Source: an uncultured Roseburia sp.
Lineage (GTDB): Bacteria > Bacillota > Clostridia > Lachnospirales > Lachnospiraceae
Length of the DNA stretch: 10,167 nucleotides
Assembly: GCA_947057405.1 (NCBI GenBank)
Contig: CAMSEJ010000055.1
Coordinates: 1-10,167, forward strand
Direction: 5' to 3'
Translations under genes and position numbers: made by a program
Part shown: positions 6,342 to 10,167 of the stretch, piece by piece
How the letters are laid out: each line of letters starts with the position of its first letter
Position numbering within the stretch: position 1 is the first letter of the stretch
Notes under the pieces: generated by a model
Database searches by the model: none
Seen by the model: only the letters and a program-made list of their open reading frames with translations
Told to the model about the DNA's origin: nothing

Positions 6342-7685
6342 ATGCAGCCCCTTTTTGGCATTGTCCGCCGGTTCGGTTCTGCGGTAAAACCAGACGGAAA
6401 GCACGGCGGAAACCGTCCAGCCGACGGGCCATGCGCACCAGATCCCGGCAGGTGAATGGAAAGTGCCGGAAAGCAAAAAGGCAAACAGGACGCGCAGGAT
6501 CAGATCGGTAAACGTAGCCGCCATAAAGGGCGCCATGGCCTCTTTTCCCCGCAGGATGCCGTCGGCAATCAGTTTGGCGGATATGATAACGTAAAACGGC
6601 GACAGCACGGAAAGGAACTGCTGTCCGGCGGCCAGCGCGTCTGCCGAAGCCTCGTCCAGAAAGAACTGCAGCAGACGGCCGCCGAACCCGATATAAAGAA
6701 TGCAAAACGGCACGCAGAGCAGCCAGACGAGCTTAAGCCCCGCCCGAAAGCCCTCTTTGATCCGGCTGTGAGAGCCTGCTCCGAGATTTTGGGCGGTATA
6801 ATTAGACATGCCGTTGCCGATTGTCGTAAACGAAGTAATAACCAGGTTATTTAGCTTGACGGCGGCGGAATACCCGGCGGCAACACTGACCCCGCAGCCG
6901 TTGACGAGCCCCTGTATCAGTATGTTGCCGACGGAAATGAAGGATTGCTGCAGAATACTCGGTACCGCGATGGCCGTTATCTGTTTTAGAATGTTCCACG
7001 AGAAAACGGATGCGGCACCGTTCGTCTTTATGCCGGAAAGGCGGTTTAAAACGAGCAGGACCGAACAGACACAGCTTATGCCCTGGCAGACGAAGGTCGC
7101 CCATGCCACGCCGGAGACTCCCATGGAATATTGCCGGACAAACAGGATGTCGACTGCGATATTGGCGGCGGACGAACATGCCAGAAACAGAAACGGCGTT
7201 CTGGAATCTCCGAGCGCCGAGAAAATGCCCGTTGCAATATTGTAAAAGAACAAAAACGGAAGCCCCCATATGTATATTTTAAGGTAAACCGCAGAATCGT
7301 GCAGGATGCCGGTGTGTGTGTTCATCAGAACAAGCAGAGAACGGCACGACAGCAGTCCTGCGATCATTAACGTGATACATAATATGCCGCCGGAGAGCAG
7401 CGCGGTATAGACGGCGGATTTCATGGCGGCGTAGTTTTTTTCGCCGAAAAACCGGGATACAACCACCGAGCAGCCGATGTTGCACCCGAATGCAAATGCA
7501 ATAAAAACAAGCGTGACAGGATAGCTGCTGCCGACGGCTGCAAGTGCCTGCTCTCCGATAAATTTTCCTGCCACAAAGGAGTCGGCGATGTTGTAAATCT
7601 GCTGGAATACGATGCTGCCGAACATGGGCAGGCAAAACATCCACAGTACCTTTCCGGGAGCTCCGGTTGTCAGATCTTTGTTCAT
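6312..7685 (-). CDS. MATE family efflux transporter (multidrug/cation antiporter type)
   Basis: MATE transporters export drugs or metabolites in exchange for Na+ or H+. The 457-aa product has the family length and about twelve hydrophobic helices. It opens with the typical GAPGKVLWMFCLPMFGSIVFQQIYNIADSFVAGKFIGEQALAAVG, and the second half repeats the fold with AAGYSAAVKLNNLVITSFTTIGNGMSNYTAQNLGAG. The start is taken at 7685 because the MNKDLTTG N-terminus is typical and AAGGA (minus strand, 7700-7696) lies 10 nt upstream. The frame stays open to 7799, but that extension would cross the promoter region and the LysR start. The substrate cannot be deduced. It diverges from a LysR-type gene that likely regulates it. 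Its 3' end overlaps the convergent small gene by 30 bp, with no terminator visible. Confidence 0.93.
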   Translation of the reverse strand: MNKDLTTGAPGKVLWMFCLPMFGSIVFQQIYNIADSFVAGKFIGEQALAAVGSSYPVTLVFIAFAFGCNIGCSVVVSRFFGEKNYAAMKSAVYTALLSGGILCITLMIAGLLSCRSLLVLMNTHTGILHDSAVYLKIYIWGLPFLFFYNIATGIFSALGDSRTPFLFLACSSAANIAVDILFVRQYSMGVSGVAWATFVCQGISCVCSVLLVLNRLSGIKTNGAASVFSWNILKQITAIAVPSILQQSFISVGNILIQGLVNGCGVSVAAGYSAAVKLNNLVITSFTTIGNGMSNYTAQNLGAGSHSRIKEGFRAGLKLVWLLCVPFCILYIGFGGRLLQFFLDEASADALAAGQQFLSVLSPFYVIISAKLIADGILRGKEAMAPFMAATFTDLILRVLFAFLLSGTFHSPAGIWCAWPVGWTVSAVLSVWFYRRTEPADNAKKGLHLRQDRTFLS

Positions 7686-7704
7686 ATATGTTCCGTCCTT
7701 TCTG

Positions 7705-7733
7705 TTTACTTTTGTTCCCAGATATATTATACT
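7705..7733 (+). promoter_or_regulatory. Candidate promoter for the LysR-type gene
   Basis: On the plus strand TTTACT (7705-7710, 4 of 6) and TATACT (7728-7733, 5 of 6) are 17 bp apart, giving a leader of roughly 50 nt. The -10 shares most of its bases with the -10 of the opposing MATE promoter. The region is AT-rich, so confidence is limited. Confidence 0.4.
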
Positions 7734-7753
7734 GTTTTTTGGAAATATGAAAA
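7726..7753 (-). promoter_or_regulatory. Candidate promoter for the MATE gene
   Basis: On the minus strand TATAAT (7731-7726) is a perfect -10, with TTTTCA (7753-7748, 4 of 6) 16 bp upstream. The leader would be about 35 nt. It overlaps the opposing LysR promoter candidate, so use of one could exclude the other. Confidence 0.5.
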
Positions 7754-7788
7754 ATATATAGATGATATGACGGAAATAGGATTTTGAT

Positions 7789-8718
7789 ATGGATATCAAT
7801 TTTGAGTATTATAAAATTTTTTATTATGCCGCCAAATACGGGAATCTGACAAAGGCGGCGGGCGTACTGAAAAGCAACCAGCCCAATGTATCGAGGGTGA
7901 TTAAGATTTTAGAGTCGCAGCTGAACTGCAGGCTCTTTATCCGCAGCTCCAAGGGGATTACGCTTACGGAGGAAGGCAGGCAGCTGTATCGGCACGTAGA
8001 GATCGCCTGCCAGCATCTGCTGGGCGCCCAGGCAGAGCTCCGGTGCAGGGAAACGGAATGCAGAGGAAGCGTTGAGATTGGCGTAACGGAAACGGCGCTG
8101 CATTTGTTTCTGCTTTCGAGGCTGCACGGCTTTCATGCCGCCTATCCGCAAATCCGGCTTAAAATCCAGAACAGCACGACACCGAAACTTTTAAAAGGGC
8201 TTGTCGGCGGCAAAACGGATTTTGCCGTGGTGACAACGCCGTTTGCGTCTTCTGCCGGCCTGCGCTGTGAGAAAATGATGGAATTTGAAGAAATATTAGT
8301 GGGCGGGACGGAGTACGCGGCGGCGGCCAGAGAGGGGGTAAAGCTTCGGAGGCTCTGCCGGTATTCTCTGATTGGATTGGGAAGCGGCACGGCTACGTAT
8401 GAGTTTTACCGGGATTTATTTGCCAGGCATCGGATGGATTTTGAACTGGATATGGAGGTGGCGGCGTCGGATTTGATGCTTCCGCTGATTCAAAACAATC
8501 TGGGCATCGGGTTTGTGGCGGAGCCGATGGCAAGGCCCCTGATTCAAAAGGGGGAGATTCTGCGGATCGGGCTGGATGTCAGCCTGCCTGTGCGGGAGGT
8601 GCAGATGGTCTGGGATAAAGGCAGGGGCAGAAGCGGGGCGGCAGATGCTTTGCGCCGGTACTTACAGGATAAGGGGCCCGGGCAGCCGGGCATACAGAGG
8701 AGGGAGTATGTATGTTGA
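7789..8718 (+). CDS. LysR family transcriptional regulator
   Basis: LysR-type regulators bind DNA through an N-terminal winged helix-turn-helix and sense a small ligand in a periplasmic-binding-protein-like C-terminal domain. The 309-aa product has the family length. Residues 1-65 form the DNA-binding domain (YYKIFYYAAKYGNLTKAAGVLKSNQPNVSRVIKILESQL, then CRLFIRSSKGITLTEEGRQLY), and residues from about 90 to 290 form the effector domain, starting VEIGVTETALHLFLLSRL. The start ATG has a modest AGGA (7778-7781) 7 nt upstream. It diverges from the MATE gene, the classic LysR target arrangement, so control of that gene and of itself is likely. The ligand is unknown. Its stop overlaps the next gene by 7 bp, and the last 15 or so residues cover that gene's ribosome binding site. 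Confidence 0.94.
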   Translation: MDINFEYYKIFYYAAKYGNLTKAAGVLKSNQPNVSRVIKILESQLNCRLFIRSSKGITLTEEGRQLYRHVEIACQHLLGAQAELRCRETECRGSVEIGVTETALHLFLLSRLHGFHAAYPQIRLKIQNSTTPKLLKGLVGGKTDFAVVTTPFASSAGLRCEKMMEFEEILVGGTEYAAAAREGVKLRRLCRYSLIGLGSGTATYEFYRDLFARHRMDFELDMEVAASDLMLPLIQNNLGIGFVAEPMARPLIQKGEILRIGLDVSLPVREVQMVWDKGRGRSGAADALRRYLQDKGPGQPGIQRREYVC

Positions 8719-10122
8719 ACAGGCGGGTTGGTTTTCGGAACATATTAAAATGTGTGTCTGTGCTGCTGGCGGGAAGCCTGCTGGCAGCGTGCGGGGCAGC
8801 CGGGGATCCTGCCGGAATGCCGGCACAATACGGCGCGGCAGAAGAACGCCCGGGGATACGGCAAACCGAACATCCGGCCAAAGAGGATGCGCGCCTTGCG
8901 CAAAAGCGTTCCGAGTGGACGGGCATGTCGGTAGAAGAGGCGGCAGATTCCGTTTACGGCGAAGTGTTTCCCAGGCTTCTTTACGCTTCGGACGAACGGG
9001 CGGTGCTGTACGGTTCCGAAGAGCTTCTGGTTTACGATTTCCAACAGGGCAGGATCGAGCAGCTGCTGGATTTAAAGGCGGTGGATTTAAACTACTTGCA
9101 TGACAGCGGCGCGGCGCACATCGAAGCTTCGGACGACGGCGGGCAGCTTCTGCTTTACAATGAGCCGGACCCAACGGAGCGGTTTATTTATGATATCGAC
9201 GAAAAACGCCTGGAATATACCGATTTGGAGACATTTGGGGAACGGCGGTACGACGGCATTTTGGAGCGGGAGGAAGGGACCTTTGCCAAAACATCGTCCG
9301 GTAAAATCGTGTCCTTGAGCGCGGATTCTCTGTATACCGGGGACGGGGAATGCTTCCATCCGGATGATATGCAGGGGCTGTCCGTTCTCGTGGCCGACGG
9401 CGCCTGGGGCGGCGCAGAGGTGTATCCGCTATTTGAACAATATTATGAAACAACGGGAGAAGAGGTGTTTCCCTATCTGAAGCTTAGGGATCTCGGCAGG
9501 GTTTTAGGGCAGGAATTTTTGCATGAGGACGAAGCGGGATGGCGTTATTATCTGGAAGAGGATACAGAGCAGGAAAGCGTGATTTGGGATTTCGCGGACG
9601 GGATGCAGCCTTTGCTTTTAACGCGGTACCGGGGCAAAGAGCGGCAGGTGCTGGATGATTTACTGTTTGGTGATGCCTGGCTGGAATGCCCGGTGCTTTT
9701 TGCGGGCGGGAGGATTCTCTATAAAGCGGCGGCGGCGCCGGATATTACGGGTGTCAAGGAGGCGGCTTTGGTCAGCATCGCAACGGACGGCAGCGACCGC
9801 AGAGTGGCGGATACGGTTTTGTACCGTGTATTTGACGGGCTTTGCGATGATAACGTCTATCTCTATTACTCCGGCTGGACCAATGACAATACGCAGAAGA
9901 AGCCGCTGTGCCGCATTGCGCCTGATTTCAGCGGCGGGGCGCAGCTTGTGGAAGAAATCCCGGGTCTTTTGTGCGGCGTGCAGGACGGGGCGGTGTATTA
10001 TCTGGCTTCCGGTGAAAAGAAGCCCGGTATCTGGAAGCGGGAGTTGTCTTCCGGGGAAGAGCAGATTTATGATAAATGGGGGTGTCCGGCGGAGGATATG
10101 CAGTTTTTTTGGGCAAGGGAAA
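8712..10122 (+). CDS. Putative secreted lipoprotein of unknown function, 3'-truncated by contig end
   Basis: The N-terminus is a lipoprotein signal: NRRVGFRNILK, a hydrophobic stretch, and lipobox LLAAC with Cys27 as the lipidated residue, so the protein should sit on the outer face of the membrane. The start ATG at 8712 has AGGAGG at 8698-8703, 8 nt upstream, inside the LysR coding end; the 7-bp overlap suggests translational coupling. The mature part is acidic and rich in Tyr, Gly and Asp, with repeated short strand-like segments (ERAVLYGSEELLVYDFQQGRIEQ, GGQLLLYNEP, RFIYDIDEKRLEY, DNVYLYYSGW, DGAVYYLASGEK). This resembles a beta-propeller, but that is inference; I do not recognise the family. 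Only 470 residues, to base 10121, are genuine. The frame appears to close at 10145, but the last residues IGRAHV and the stop are adapter sequence, so the real C-terminus is missing. Confidence 0.85.
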
Positions 10123-10167
10123 AGATCGGAAGAGCACACGTCTGAACTCCAGTCACATGGCATGATC
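10123..10167 (+). other. Illumina TruSeq adapter contamination with index
   Basis: Bases 10123-10156 match the 34-nt TruSeq read-2/index adapter, beginning AGATCGGAAGAGC and ending CCAGTCAC. The next eight bases (10157-10164, ATGGCATG) sit where the i7 index belongs, and the final ATC begins the constant sequence that follows the index. This is library-construction sequence left at a contig end, not genomic DNA. It makes the artefactual peptide tail IGRAHV on the plus strand and an artefactual frame with CDWSSDVCSSDL on the minus strand. Confidence 0.98.

Noticed and set aside
6163..6705. Long antisense frames over the MATE, LysR and lipoprotein genes
   Set aside because: They mirror well-supported genes, are Arg/Pro-rich as expected for shadows of this codon usage, and lack ribosome binding sites.
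7686..7799. Upstream extension of the MATE reading frame to 7799, adding 38 residues
   Set aside because: It would cross both candidate promoters and overlap the LysR start. The internal ATG at 7685 has a ribosome binding site and gives a normal MATE N-terminus.
10123..10145. IGRAHV C-terminus and stop codon of the lipoprotein as genuine
   Set aside because: They are encoded entirely by adapter sequence.
1..10167. Insertion sequences, CRISPR arrays, attachment sites, tRNA or rRNA genes
   Set aside because: No transposase or integrase motifs, no regularly spaced direct repeats, and no tRNA or rRNA-like sequence were seen on either strand.

Overview
The window reads as a chromosomal segment of a low-to-mid-GC, endospore-forming Clostridia member, most like a Lachnospiraceae (inference from protein character and gene order; no database search was possible). 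The evidence is a division-and-cell-wall cluster running straight into the mother-cell sporulation genes spoIIGA-sigE, with sigG next door, and strong AGGAGG-type ribosome binding sites with frequent TTG/GTG starts. The right end is not biological: from base 10123 the sequence is Illumina TruSeq read-2 adapter followed by what looks like an 8-nt index, so this is the end of a short-read contig and the last gene is cut there.

Left part (1-3237): the 3' part of ftsW (SEDS glycosyltransferase, entering from outside the window), ftsQ/divIB starting one base after the ftsW stop, a 149-bp gap with a plausible sigma-A promoter, and ftsZ closed by a clear intrinsic terminator. No murG lies between ftsW and ftsQ and no ftsA precedes ftsZ.

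Sporulation part (3238-6011): a promoter with consensus -35 and -10 hexamers held 21 bp apart and overlapped by Spo0A-box-like sequence, which is the architecture of the Spo0A-activated spoIIG promoter. It precedes spoIIGA (the pro-sigma-E protease) and sigE. sigG follows but is on the opposite strand, convergent with sigE. The 177-bp convergent gap holds an orphan extended -10 promoter and an 11-bp GC-rich hairpin. sigG diverges from a small unrecognised gene (109 aa), and its upstream region has a weak sigma-F-like match.

Right part (6012-10122): the small gene ends 30 bp inside the 3' end of a convergent MATE-family efflux gene. The MATE gene diverges from a LysR-type regulator across a 103-bp region with overlapping back-to-back promoters, so the regulator probably controls the transporter. 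A secreted lipoprotein gene of unknown function overlaps the LysR gene by 7 bp and runs off the contig.

Together the genes cover septal peptidoglycan synthesis and Z-ring assembly, then the switch to the mother-cell (sigma-E) and late forespore (sigma-G) programmes, then an unrelated transporter/regulator/lipoprotein group. I found no mobile element, CRISPR array, tRNA or rRNA. I see no convincing new multi-gene system; the most informative points are the inverted sigG with its odd convergent gap, the conserved spoIIG promoter design, and the adapter artefact.
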